A stretch of DNA of 64,000 bases. Source: Arbacia lixula. Its lineage: Eukaryota; Echinodermata; Echinoidea; Arbacioida; Arbaciidae. The stretch spans positions 5,636,179 through 5,700,178 of the forward strand of contig OZ022588.1 in assembly GCA_963669155.1 (NCBI GenBank). Direction: 5' to 3'. The notes below the pieces were generated by a model, which ran no database searches, was not told the DNA's origin, and saw only the letters and a program-made list of their open reading frames with translations. Shown piece by piece: positions 47,730 to 61,780 of this stretch (positions are counted from its first letter, which is position 1; every line of letters starts with the position of its first letter). The position numbers and the translations under genes are program-made.

Positions 47730-48954
47730 CTGCAGAAGAAGAGAAACAATGCGAGATGACATTATAATTCTTGGCTGGTAATACACGTGCACATGTAATG
47801 CTCAAGAACATGAATGTACTTGCACAATGCCAATCAATATCTACACATCACATACTTGGAATGAATGAATGAATGACCGAGTTTATCATCCAAAGCAATC
47901 AAATTTACAAATCATCACATCATTCATACTTTGAGTAGCATTCAGGAGAAAAAATACCACCCTATCCCCATGGAAATAAAAAAAATACCCAGAAAGTACT
48001 GTCTTCTTAAGGATATAATGCGCAGCATCATTAATTTTCTGTATGATTGGTCTGTACGATGACATGATATCAACAGTAATTGTTGCATTTAACTCTTTAA
48101 ATGTATGCAACACTGAGGCATTGTTACACAAATAATACACACAAATCCCATCGAGAATCAATCTGATAGCACACAAAAAATATAAAGCATATAAAATAAC
48201 CAAGTGGTGTTGTCATATCCATTGTAATGCAGGTTGCTAGTTTTTAACAACATTGCTCAAGTGAGAGTTCCACTGGTCTGACATTGTCTAGCGGGCTAGT
48301 GTCGGGCATTCCCACAGAGAGTCCCTGATATGATCAATGTCATCTTTACACATGTACATGTAGTTTAGAACCAGTTGTCTTGATGACGTCACACTTCGGT
48401 ACTGTAATACATTCTCTGTTATATAGACGCCAGACATACATGTCAGTTTCGGAAACTTGATAAGGTTAACAGAAAATGCCAGCTAGAAAATAAAATAGGT
48501 GTGAAGAAACGTTCATTACGATGTGAGCCAGTTGAATATTTCATGAATATCTCAGATCTCCTACCAAGATACATGTATCCCATGGTATTGCAAATTTCTA
48601 TAATACATAAAGGCAAGACACGATATTAATCTTCCACAAGAAAGAAGTAATTAGCGTATAGCCTACTTTTGATACTTTGTACTTGGATTACGGATGTTGG
48701 TACATGTAGGTAGTGCCCGTTTTCGAAAATACGGGTCACAGACTGATAGATGGATCTACCTTGTGAGGTAGGAGTGAGTTTCATAAAGCCTGTCTGTGCG
48801 GTGACATTTCAAAACAAGTTCAAGCCAGTATGAAGGGTTCTTTCAAATAAATGCGGCCAAATTGATTTCATAAATCATGGCTGGATATGATCCTTTCTGA
48901 CAGCCGTCTCCGTCTAATCACTCTGTGTATCCAACCCAAGGATGTCATTATAGC

Positions 48955-49282
48955 AGAGAGGGAGAGAGATGAGTGTATGTGTGATGGAGTGATATAGAGA
49001 AAGAGAGATATGAAGAGTGATAAAAAGAAAGAGGAAGAGAAAAAAAGAAAGAGAGAAAGAGAGAAAGAAAGACAGAACAAGAGAAAGAAAAAAATAAGAG
49101 AGCAAAAAAGAGAGAGAAATAGAGAATGAGAGAAAGAAAAAAAGAGAGAAAGAAAGAAATAAAGACAGAGAAAAAAAGAGCGATAGGGAGAGAAGAGAGT
49201 GAAAGTGAGCAAGAATATGAGAGAGCTAGCGATAAAAGAGGAGAATGGGGGGAGACAGAGAGAGACAGAGAGACATAGAGAC

Positions 49283-49317
<35 letters not shown>

Positions 49318-49440
49318 GAGATAAAGAGAGAAAGAGAATGAGAAAAAAGGAGGAGAGACAGGTAGATAGAGGACGAATGATAAAAAAAGAGTGAAAAAGA
49401 GGCATGATAGGAAATAGAAAGATAGAGAAAGAGAAAGGAT
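48955..49440. repeat. Polypurine (GA/AAAG) tract
   Basis: About 485 bp, imperfect GAGAAAGA and GAGACAGA units, plus strand. Reading frames through it are low-complexity. Confidence 0.95.
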
Positions 49441-50330
49441 ATATGCAGGGACATGTTGGGGCAACAGCCCTGTAATAATCCACCTACTACCCCCAGGAGT
49501 GAATGTTGATTACCTTACAATAGGCCCGGTACACATAGCATCTTCAGCTCAGTATTTCAGAATTATACCAAACACAAAAACTAGCCATGAGTCTTGATAG
49601 AGTTGATCATGTTCCTACATGGAGTGTGGTGGTTCTACGGAACAAGCCATTCCATGAAGACATATCAAACTTTGTCAAAAATGAAAATGAATGTCCCAAA
49701 ATGAAAGCAAGACACCTTCTAAATAGTCCTAATCCCGAATCATACTCACCACATACAGGTCATCCTTGCTCCCTCTCTTTTGAGGCAACATCTTTTCATA
49801 AATAGCTCCACAAAATATTCCTTTTAAATCACAAAAAACAATCAACTAAATCCCACAAAGCATGAAGGAAATACAATGGTAGACAGTGATGGTTGGTCAA
49901 AACTGCGAGACAACTGTTCTATATGCTGCGAACACACACACAGGAAGAGAGGCAACGTTTTTTTATCTGCATGCGAATTCCCATGGGAAGTCCGGATGGT
50001 AGAGTAGCTGTGTGATGTATGCGTTATATAGACAGGTTAGCTCCAGGCTGGGAAGCTCTTTCCCCTGCGAGCATTATTTAACAATATGGCAGAGTTCGCC
50101 ACCGCTAAATTATTTCCCAAGCTGTGGGGCAACGTGGCCCATCCGTACATTCTACGCAGACACTCTTGTCATTTTCCGTCGTCACGTTCTACGGGGAAAC
50201 CATACGACTCCTGACATCTGTGCCAATGTTAGCTGAATTAGGACCAAGGTGCGGAACGCTGGATACGGCTCCTTAAAGATGCAGGGACGCTCCGAGAAAA
50301 CAGGCGTGTCAAGTACCGAATGCTGAGATA

Positions 50331-50539
50331 TTTTTGTTTTTTTTGTCATAGCATCAAACACATCATGCAGGAATCCCTACTTGTTCAAAAACATTAACAT
50401 TTCAACTAATATGTGTACGCTGACGAGAACTAAAGAATCACGCTTTCGAGATGAGCCAATAGAAAATCAGCTAGAGTTAAATCCTTAAAGTAAACTGATT
50501 GCTTGACAGCAGCTTGTAAAATCATGCTTATATGGTGGG
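50331..50539. repeat. Dispersed repeat, copy 2 (unclassified)
   Basis: Second copy of the 46351-46549 sequence, roughly 75-80% similar by eye. Confidence 0.8.
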
Positions 50540-52738
50540 AGAAGTTCAACGTAGAATGATGACAAAACCAGAACGTGGCTTTGGACCACCGTTTGCGTTC
50601 AGATCACTGCACTTCTCTTGCGATCAAGGTGTGGTTTGAACTACGTCAGCTTGTGATCTATGAGTTCATACACACTCCAACAACGCGCGATGGTGGAATT
50701 TAATATGCCACCACTTCACGGATGCTGATGATACATCATCCCGAACAAAACACCGCCAAAAAACAATAACCAGGTCATGTAACTCTAATCTCAGGAAAAA
50801 AAAAATCCTTTTCTGATACCAAGCCTGCTATAAAGATCTACAAATTGCAATGATTGAAATTACACAATTTCTGACTGTCTGTCTGTCAAAATGTAATGGG
50901 CAATTAGCGGAGGTGGTAACTATGATGTAATGCTGTAACAACGACAAATAGTCTGAATGACACCTCTTTGCTTCTCTTTGTCTGTTTTTAAGGTGATGTA
51001 TACCCATGGTGGCTGACTATGCGCAGACACAGTGATCACACAATAGTGAGAACCAAAAGCGATGTCATTACAATAACGTAGTGATTCTGAGATACAGGGC
51101 AATCAGTTTCCTGTGTGTGTTTTTTTTTTTGGCGATAAAACAAGCGAGGACTTGTTGTTTTCTATTAGGTCAAATTAAAATTACGCAATAATGAAAGTGA
51201 CAAAATCTGTGATTTTCCAAAGTGATTAGTATTTTCTAGCTATCAAAGATTAGAAAAATGCGAAGGTGTACAAAAGTTGTACTTTTACCAAGAATAGTAA
51301 AGATAAAGTTAAAAATGACATATCATGTCAAGTTGATTAAATCTGCACGTTAATTGCAATGTGCAAAAAGTGAAATACTTTGATGAGGTCAGTCATCTTG
51401 CAATGACAGATAAACTGCAAGGGCACTTGATAAATGGCTAAAATATTTACAATACCATAAAAATTAATATGATACAAGAAAATATTGGCCTTCACATTTT
51501 CATCAACAACAAATATGTATTAACATTTTTCGTAGACATCATATGTACAAGCGCAAGGAAGGTTGCAGGTGTTAATGTTTTCAAATCATACAAATTTTAG
51601 AACCAGACTGGCCTGAAATCAAGACTACACCTAGCCTGTTCTTCACATAACTCTTCAGCGATTTCTGTTTACAGCACCAGGAAGTGAGCGAGCTCCTTCC
51701 CACAATCCCGATGGTGTATACCATACCAAGAGAGGACAGCGACATGTCGAGAACGCAGCCCATCAAAGTATCAGAGCTGAAAGTTGCTCTTCTCGAGCGT
51801 TATTCAATACTGTTTTGCTGATCTATTTTTCGACCTGGACCTACTTACTACCAGCAAAAAGCTTGCATGTTACACAAATCCCTGTTAGTTCAACAATAGG
51901 TCAGAAATATTGAAGACTTCCTCCCATATATGTGAGGACAAAATGGTTAACATGAAGATTATGCAATTGCTGATTTAAAATGCAAATCACATTTATCATC
52001 ACCAAGCTGTTCCACACTTTTTGGGGCAAGAGCTGAAAATAAGTGCTGTGACCTGGGGCATAGTTCGAGTGCTGAAACTTTTACAAGGGGATGGTCACTT
52101 TTTAACCAATCAGATGAGAGGATTCTTCAAATGAGGTATATATTTCAGAGCATAATTAAATTTGATAATTACTTGAAATGTTTTTTTCTTTAAGATCTGC
52201 AAAATATATTATGTACATTGTTATGCTCTCAATGAAACATCTCAAATTGATTTTTTTCTGTCAAATGATGCTGACATCAGTTCCCTTAATCATCTCCTTT
52301 AGTACTACAGCAATCCATTTGATAAAAATAGTTATCAATGAAAAATACAAGCAAGACAAGGTCTGGATGACAGAGACTAAAGCTTAAGGAAGCCAAACAT
52401 CTGTGTTCATCAAATTTACGAGGCTAGTACCAGAGTCACAGGGACCCAGTACAAGGCCGGGTGCTATAGCTGTCATGTTGAGTTGCTATGTGAAGATGAC
52501 AAACGCAGGGGAGCATGCGTGGGACTACATGCAGATGGCCTGTACTTTAACATGTCAGTTTTATGGGCTGGTTTATGTTCATCACTGCCACAGCGTTGTC
52601 CTGTTCTTCTTGATACACGTTAATCAAATCGAGGCCATAAACTGGTTTCTTATTGGGAAGAGGACACAAATAACAAATTGTCTCATAGGTCATACGTGCA
52701 CATGTATCCCAAAGGCCATGATACTGTAGTACATTGTA

Positions 52739-52960
52739 CACAATAGCTCAAAGGAATTACCATAGGGAAAGGGAAAGGGAAGAAAGGGAAGGAGCCACAG
52801 TTTAAAACCGTGGTATATTTTGTCCAGTTAAGCATGTAACACAATGCTTTAGCCTAAAAAGCATCATGTTTCATGCTGAACTGGACAAAATATACCGCGG
52901 TTTAAAACTACGGCTCCTTCCCTTTCTCTTTCCCTATGCCAATTTCTTTGAGCTGTAGTG
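52739..52960. mobile_element. TA-flanked foldback MITE, copy 2
   Basis: 222 bp, same family as 36171-36403: GCTCAAAGGAATTA.CATAGG ... TGGTATATTTTGTCCAGTTA ... GCCTAAAAAGCATCATGTTT ... inverted arms ... TTTGAGCTGTAGTG. It is flanked by TA. Confidence 0.9.
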
Positions 52961-53274
52961 TAGGTTAAGGCTTATAAGCATTGAATAACAAATGTAGTTT
53001 GACTTGTGTGCTGCTAGCCAGTCCACATGCTTTTCTATGAGATGAATAGTCATTGATTTAATTATTTACACAAAAATGCACCAATAGCGAAGAAAAGAGT
53101 TCACATCACATATCTCTATTTTTAGCAGTCACTCTGAACCAATATTCCCTCTCATGTTAAGAAAAACAAAGAAAGGGAAAGACGCACGCAGCAATAACAA
53201 CAAATACCATGAAAGCCAATTAACTCCAATAAAGAACACCTATCATCATCAATTGTATGCCTAGTTCATAACCA

Positions 53275-53291
53275 GGGGGGGGGGGGGGGGG
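53275..53291. repeat. Poly-G run
   Basis: Seventeen consecutive G; the length is subject to sequencing error. Confidence 0.95.
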
Positions 53292-56200
53292 AATATAACT
53301 CATGTTGCATCCTGAGTATTCCAAAAGAGTTTATATTTTCCATATCATATGACATGTTTATTTCCTGTACATAATGTAGAATGTACAATGTTTAAGATAA
53401 CTGTCCCATTAATGTATTGAGGAAGCTTACAAACTGCACATGTGCACTACAAAGTGTATGGAAGAAATGTATATCTTCTACTCTGACCATTTGACCATGA
53501 AATAAGATATGGGCAGAGGGAGAAGAGTGGCAATAGTCGCATGGGGTACAAACATCCAATTGAATGGTCAATAGTAAATGGACAAAAGCCCCTAGGGGAT
53601 ATCCTCCTTTATAAACTGCAGATGACAATATATGTCCCCCCAGACAGATTATATACAGCATTCTGCTCCATAAGAATGAAAGGGATTACCCCAAGGTTTA
53701 CATCCATGCAGGCATGCTGAAGTCTATATGATGCAGTACAGAGTATACCCCATACAGACTATATAGCAGAGTCCAGATCGCTATTTGAGATCAAAACACA
53801 TTGATCACAAATATTGACATGCTTTGTAATGTGGGTGGTCTGAGGTCCGAAAACTCAGTGGTCACTCTCCCTTTAACCATCTTAGTACCATCGGTGCATG
53901 ATAGGTGTAGTAAGACAGCATGCCTTTCCTGGTTTGGTACCAAGAGGGTTACTTCTACCCATAAGCCTATTCAGTCCCATGCGTCTTCATGGATTATTCA
54001 TCGTCAGACTGGTGGATTCATACATGTCAGCAAACAAATCAATATATTTGCTCAAGCTATAATAATACTGCTTATTGATTCTACTTCCTAAGTTGGCAGA
54101 GTACACTTATAGGTAGTGACCATTTCATTCATGTAAGATGTATATTGATAATTTCCTTGCTAAACCCTGGTACCTGACAAAATGAAGCTCTATGGAATTT
54201 GCATGTATTACTTGCCAATACACGCACATATCCCGCATAAAGAGTTTAGTACGCGCACAATGATCTATACAACCAAGACGAGTGCTTCCTTCACACACCC
54301 ACTATGGATGATGAAAACTAATTTCTTTTTCACTTGATTATCAAAATAACTTCTTCCTTTTCTTAAATTGTACTAGTCTTTCTCTTCCTCCCTAATTTAT
54401 TTTTCATCTCCCTCCTTATCATCCTTCTTAAAATAACACTTCTAATGTCTTCTACATAGTAGAATGATGAATATTCCTAATAGTCCCACTCATTCCATCT
54501 GATGTATTAGTACTCACACTATTACAGTCAAGACCCACCATGCAGTGACATTATCAGCACTATAATATTGGACAAGATGTTATCTGCTCATACTTAAAAT
54601 CTTTCTGTCTGGCTAACTGTCAAGAGTAAGATCAAAGGTCAGTCAAATGTTTTGTCAGCCTGTTTAGATTAGAGATTAGAAGTGATCTGGCAAATCTCCA
54701 TAGCCCATTACATTATTTGTCCAGTCTGTTAGTCCGTGGTGTATCTATTTGTGTTGGGTTCCTTGGAGTTTAGTTTGTGTACCATGTTGATCCGACTATG
54801 TTTAAATCTATACCACATCCTACACCACATGCACAGGATACTGGTATTGTGGGAACTAAAATCAGAATTCAGTTTAGTAATCAGTTAAAATCACAGAAGA
54901 TGGATTCACTGTAGACATATTGAATACAGAATATAATATTTCAATCGATAGATGATCAGCAATGTATTTGAAACGCTTTTTACCTCCATGGAAATCATAA
55001 ATTAAACAATCATGATAAATGTAGATTGACAGGGTTGGGAAGCAAATGGTGAAGGAATTTGTCATTTCAATTTATGGTTGAGATCTAGTTAAAGATGTCA
55101 GCTACAGAAAGAAAATTGCAGATGACAGAATGCTCTACCCGATTTATAACTTGAATATTATTCACAACGTAAAAGTCAATAAAGATGATAATAGAATGAA
55201 GAAGAAGATGACACCTCAGAAGGGAAGAAGATATGGAGGATAATAAGAAGATATAACATCACATGCAAAGATGACACGACTTCTATGGAGACACACAAGG
55301 AAGTGAAACTGATAGCAAGTTTGATCACTCTCCTCTTCTCAGTTCTATCATTGGCCTTATTCTGCTTCCCTACTCCCAACAGCACACAGAGTCTTCACCA
55401 TGCAAAATTGCTCCCTCACTTTCAAGTTTAAAGGGGAACTTCTATTATTATATTTTGTCAAGCCTAATCATTCATGAAGATAAATTTCACTCGACTCATC
55501 ATACACAGCAATACATGGGTGAATAGTTAGTACAGCTGACTCTTGCAGAGTAGAAATATGCAATCTTTTTTTTGTTTTTATTAATTTTCTGTATAAAACA
55601 CATAACATATCACAATTGCAAGACAAATTACAAATTGACTGTGATGACTGGACTGCCCTGGCTCAGCCATTCCTACAAGGCACAGCTATTCTTCCAAGGG
55701 TCCAATTACAATCCATGTAAAACAATAACTAATTAGTACTATAAAATTAGACTTTATACAAACTTTGTGTTCAGCGAAAGAAGTCCACATGAACACATAT
55801 TTTCTGATCACATACATGAAAAGACATTTATTTGAATATTTAACCTTTTAAAAACATGAACACAGTTTTAATATATCTGAAAACAAACATTATTTGCTAA
55901 TATTTGAATTGCAGAGACAGCAGTATTGACCAATGAGGAGAAGTTCATGACAAACAGACTACATCATCGTTTCAGCGTCATATCTCTCCGCTATCAACAG
56001 AAGTACTTGTGTATGTTTGCAATCATTCCCTGACATACTTTTCAAGTTTAGGGTCTCTTACTCTCTTTGACGTAGACAAGTTAAATCCAGCAAATTCTAT
56101 CGTCATGCGACCTAAAGTGAACACAGTTGCCTAAAAACAGGACTTTTAAGTCAAATGTTTGAGCATTTTGAGATAATTCATTCTTGGTATTTTGGTATCC

Positions 56201-57448
56201 TGAATTACAACAAAAAATGGGATCCGTGGTCATTACGGAAATCATTGATTAAAGTCCCCTGATATTTATTACTTCTACCCGGCTTCAAAACCATACTATG
56301 TACATTTAATAGCACAATAATTTGACTTGACATCTGGTACATTATGCAATATATTCATTCACCAATATAAATTCAGACCTTTTATTCTATGCATGTAATT
56401 ATTTTGGAAAATGGGTAATTAAAAAGTTTGCTATAATTTAGTACCATGTTCCATGTTTGTGACAGCATAAACTAATGGAAAAAAAAACACCCAGCAGTAA
56501 TATTCACACAAAAAAGGTAGAGCGATAAAAAAAGCGAGCTTACCAAAACAACACTCTCACCTTGAGGTCACACATATCATATTCATCCTCTCACATTAAA
56601 CATAATTTGTAGCACATCAAGTCATCAGTGTTTATGCCCATACATGGAAGTACATCATCTCGTTACATAAATGACCTCAATGCCATTGACATATTACTTA
56701 AACCCAGCTATCAGATATCATATTCATACTGCAGGAGTGACTATTAATCCTCAATGCCCCAATGATGTATATATGCACTGGTAATACACACAAACACTAA
56801 TAGAACAGTGGTTTGTCTGGAAGACAAAGGTTTACAGCATACTGTATATTGTTTATGTCTTACAGTATGAAACTGAAAGGTATAAATGCAAAAAAAAATG
56901 CACCCAACAGCTGTAGTTTCCAGTCATTAGTTCTGAACAATAACTCCTGTCTCTCCCATTATCATCACATCCTGCCTATCAAAGGAATCTAACCCAGTCT
57001 GACAAGAGATAGCCAGCATATCAGATATTGTCAACACACAAGCAACAACAAGAAAGAAACCATTCTCTTTTTCCTTGTACATCATGTTTTGGAAGACACT
57101 ATCACACATAAACACATCACTGAAGACATTGATAACAGTATTCTCCCACAAGAGTTGTTACTTTGACCACTATTTACTACACACCAGTTACAGTACAAAG
57201 TACAACATTTCTATGTCCTTGACTTACATGTTTTGTTAATGTATAGGATTCATGTTATGTTATATGTATGATTTTGATAGACAAAAATATATGTAAAGCA
57301 TGAACTGAACTGATCTGATATTCTAATGTACCTGCATTGCAGGTAATGTTCGCTTATATTCAAGAACGATAATAATGATGATAACATTACATGGATATAA
57401 CTAAAAAGCCAGAGGTGCTAGCATTGATGAAGAAGAATCTTAACTTAC

Positions 57449-57660
57449 CCCGCTATCACAATATCACCGCTCGGTGAAGGTAAAGAAGTATGCACCGATA
57501 TAAGCTGGAAGCTGACTGTAACTTGGTATCGCGGCCGGTATATCACATAGATCCATTAGCGACGGTATCCTCCTGATCCTGGAATCCTACACACATACCA
57601 ATGGAGATGAGGAGCTCACAGGCTCGCGGTCCTATGGCCGAAGCAAACCCAAGATTGTCT
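57449..57660 (-). promoter_or_regulatory. Possible RasGAP first exon (5' UTR) and promoter
   Basis: A full-consensus donor AGCGGG|GTAAGT sits at 57448 on the minus strand. About 230 nt upstream in sense is TATATAACT (about 57679-57685), which could place a start near 57650. The putative leader has an ATG at 57556 opening a 30-codon frame that stops at 57464 before the donor (an uORF). Joined to exon 1 it contributes only UTR, and translation would begin at Met 47714. No homology supports it. Confidence 0.28.
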
Positions 57661-58217
57661 ATCTACCAATCCATCAAGTTATATAGCTCCAGCCACCAGT
57701 CTCTGCCTCTTCCTTCCTCTCCTATACCAATACCAATACCACCCTCGTTCCTTCACAACACAGACGCCCACGACAGTAGCATCATCACATGTATTCAGGT
57801 TCAGACTTAATTCCTACTGCTGGTATCCAACACTGTTTATGGTATCAACCACACCGCATGAAGCTTGAAGATGATGGTGATGATGATGGTGGAGGTGATA
57901 TATCCCTCCTCTGGTCCTCTCCGCTCCAAATATCGCTAGCGACCAGCTCCTAACTCTCCTCTACCTCAATACCATCATCCTGCCTGCAGCTCACGGCTAA
58001 TTTCCTACCAGTACGCGGAGACATAATTGTAGCTAGCTGCACCTAGCGAGCTTGCTCCTATTCCAATCATATTCCCTTGTCCTTCTCCAGTGTATACCAA
58101 TCTCATGTAAGCAAGGTCTTACAGTGTACTACACATCCATGCACACATATACACACACGCCAATACACACTGGTGGTACAATGGTATGCTGGTAGAGTGG
58201 TCATAACTACATGTACT

Positions 58218-58219
<2 letters not shown>

Positions 58220-58249
<30 letters not shown>
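58220..58249. repeat. (CA)n microsatellite
   Basis: Fifteen AC dinucleotides; a GT-rich stretch follows at 58319-58382. Confidence 0.95.
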
Positions 58250-58251
<2 letters not shown>

Positions 58252-58711
58252 ACTGGTGTACTAGTTTGGTGTTACAAGAGTCAGTTTAGAAGGCCATTCA
58301 ACCATACATTTGGAATGTTTGTGTGTGTGTGCGTGTGCAGTGATGTTGGTGGTGGTGTGTGTGTATGTATGTGTGTGGGTGAGTGAGTAAGGCAGTGTGT
58401 ACATACTACTGGTAGTCTGAATTAATCAGACCCTTTTATTAATAGTAATTCTGGAATTGATCATATTAGAGCCCTGACCTTCAGACTTGATAAAGTACAG
58501 TCTGCACAAGTGTGGAAAATGACATGTGGTACTGACACACTCCATCATTATAACTAATGGCACCTGGCATCTAACTGCATATATATCATTCTGTGTGAGG
58601 CTTACTGTCTTGCAATGTGTTGTTTATCAGGTTTTTGTTCATTAACAACAACAATGCCACAAAGTACAACAAAAAGATAAATTAGCAATATAAATAATGA
58701 AAGATGGTTAA

Positions 58712-59234
58712 AGGGTTACTAAATTACATGTAGAAAAATAAGTGCCCACTAATCTATGTAAAATTATCCACTAAAAACAAATTTCATTTGTTTGCTGCAA
58801 AAAAGTCTCATTTTGACAAAAATTTGAAAAAACGCACGCCTCCAGAGATGTCAGAGAAGACAAAATGCCATAGACTGTACGGAAGACAACAATAGACCAT
58901 TTTCGTAATGTATTCACAACTTTCCCCCCTAACTGTGTAGTAACGCGTTATTGCTTTCACCTGTATCTTGTCATTTAGATTCAATGGATAGAATGCACTT
59001 TGAATCTGTTAGTTGTTGCTACTTGGACAAACCTTGGACAAGCTTTGGGGTTCCCATTGGCAACGTATTGTTTGAACGGCATGAATAAAATATTTTATTC
59101 ACGCCATTGGCATTTATGGCATTTTGACTTCTCTGATGTCACTGGAGGCGTGCGTTTTTTTCAAATTTTCGTCACTTTTAGTGGATGATTTTACATAGAT
59201 TAGTGGGAACTTATTTTTCTAATTTAGTAACCCT
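58712..59234. mobile_element. TTAA-flanked foldback element, 523 bp
   Basis: Ends AGGGTTACTAAATTA and TAATTTAGTAACCCT (one or two bases offset), each bordered by TTAA (58708-58711, 59235-59238). Arms of about 150-180 bp pair with small indels (AAACGCACGCCTCCAG versus CTGGAGGCGTGCGTTT). No transposase; piggyBac-like target preference is inference. Confidence 0.85.
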
Positions 59235-59764
59235 TTAATAAATGTCCTTCTATGTAAATGTAACAGTCACCAGTCTCTAGGGAGTCTAGGCTTCAAGAAC
59301 CGGGAGGTTCTGGACAAACCATTCGAAACCTCAAAATCTAGCAATCACTATAAATCCTCTTTATCATAGTGAGTTTCCATCTTTATTATTGGGCGGAATG
59401 TTCTTAAACAGTATTTTCTTCAATTTTCCATGGGTTTTTTTATAAACCAAATTTGATTTTCAGATCTGCAAAAGGGCTACTCTGTTTTCCAATGCATAAC
59501 GTAGTTCAGTGTGCTCGTGCCATGACATCAAACTTCAAATAAGCAAATAAATGATTAATTTCCTCCCTGCTATTTACTATACATGGAAGCTCATCTTCCA
59601 GTTTCATTCATCCCAGATGGAACATTCTTTCAAAGGGTCTAAATTAAGAGACTAGCAAAGGACTTCCATTTGTCAAGAGGAGGGAGCAAACTAGGTGAGA
59701 CTTTAGGAGAGGGATAGGTTAGCAACAACAACAACAAAAGTATGTTGGCAATGACTGACCCTTG

Positions 59765-60440
<676 letters not shown>

Positions 60441-61587
60441 ATCAGAGATGTAGATCGAGAGGCTGGGGGAGCACAGGAAAAGGAGAACAATCCAGACGCA
60501 GTCCCCATATCACTCACTACACTTATCCCACGCTATGGGGGAGGCCAACCTACCCAGAAAGCTTCTCTCGACACCCTATGTGAAACCTACACATTTTGAA
60601 AATATTTCTGCCCTGAAGGAATAATAATACACTGTACATAAACAATTTGTCTAGACTGGAATCGAGACTCTGTGTTTGGAGCTTGAAACAGCTCACAGCT
60701 ATTTACTAACTCCCTATCAACATACACTACGGGTAGTCCATATCTACAGTGCTTAGGGGTAATTGCCTATAATAATATTTTTAAACAATGCGTCAAAACA
60801 CTGCATGTACTGCATACAGGGTATAGCTGCATATCGACTAGCTGGATATATTACGTGCCTGCTGAATAGAATATATTGTCACAGCACGCTTTATTTTAGT
60901 AGTGTTTTTATAACTCATAGACTAAATATCATGTGCAATATTCATACAATAAAAACTACTGAACTGTTTACGGATCACTTTTGTTTTGTTTTTGGGGGGG
61001 GGGGATCAGTCGCGAAATTCTTGCTTTTGCCAAAAAGACTTACTCAGAAATTGAAATGAAAGTTAAGAAAACTAGAAAGAAACTCAACTTAAATCAGAAT
61101 ACAGCAATTTTTTCCAGTTCTCATAGGATTAGCACTGCGCTTGCATTTTGCTTGTATTTCTCTTTAATGCGTAGAGAATTTGACCAAGATCTGACTTTTT
61201 GGGTGAGAGGGAAGGTTGGATTTCTGGGTCTTTGATCTGTGGCCAGCCAGTAAGCCAGGTGGAATGGAGCATGTTACAAGGAAAACAATCTCTTTCAGAG
61301 AAGCAGAAAGCCAGTGAGTAATCTGGAAGGGCCTGAGAAATCCAGAAGAATAACACCCCGTCCGTCTTCTCACACTGCCAGAAACATCTCTCTATCGTCT
61401 GCAGAGAATTCCTCAAGAAGTATTCCATTTTGGATACATGGTTTCTTTCTGAAGCGATGATGTACTTGTCAAATTCATGAAGTTAACAGAGAAATAAAGA
61501 TTGTACAGAAATTCCGCTAATCTCACAGACACTGTGAAATATATTCTAGTGTAATGTAATTTGATTTTACTAATAGTGGATTTTTAC

Positions 61588-61780
61588 TAATAGTGGAAGA
61601 GAAAAGGAGAGAGAAAGAAGGGGAGGCAAGGGAAGGGAAGGGAACGGAACAGAAGGGAGGAGAGAGGAAATTGGAGAAGGAAAGATGGAAAGCAAACTGT
61701 GTAGGTAAAAAAAAGAAACCCTCTAAAGAATGGATGATCAAAGAAGAACAAGAAAGGAAAGATAAATGCAAGGAAAAAGA
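61588..61780. repeat. Polypurine-rich tract
   Basis: GAAGAGAAAAGG and GGGAAGGGAAGGG units on the plus strand. Confidence 0.85.

Noticed and set aside
61129..61428. 99-codon minus-strand frame upstream of the gene
   Set aside because: No family motif, no matching splice sites, and composition like the surroundings.
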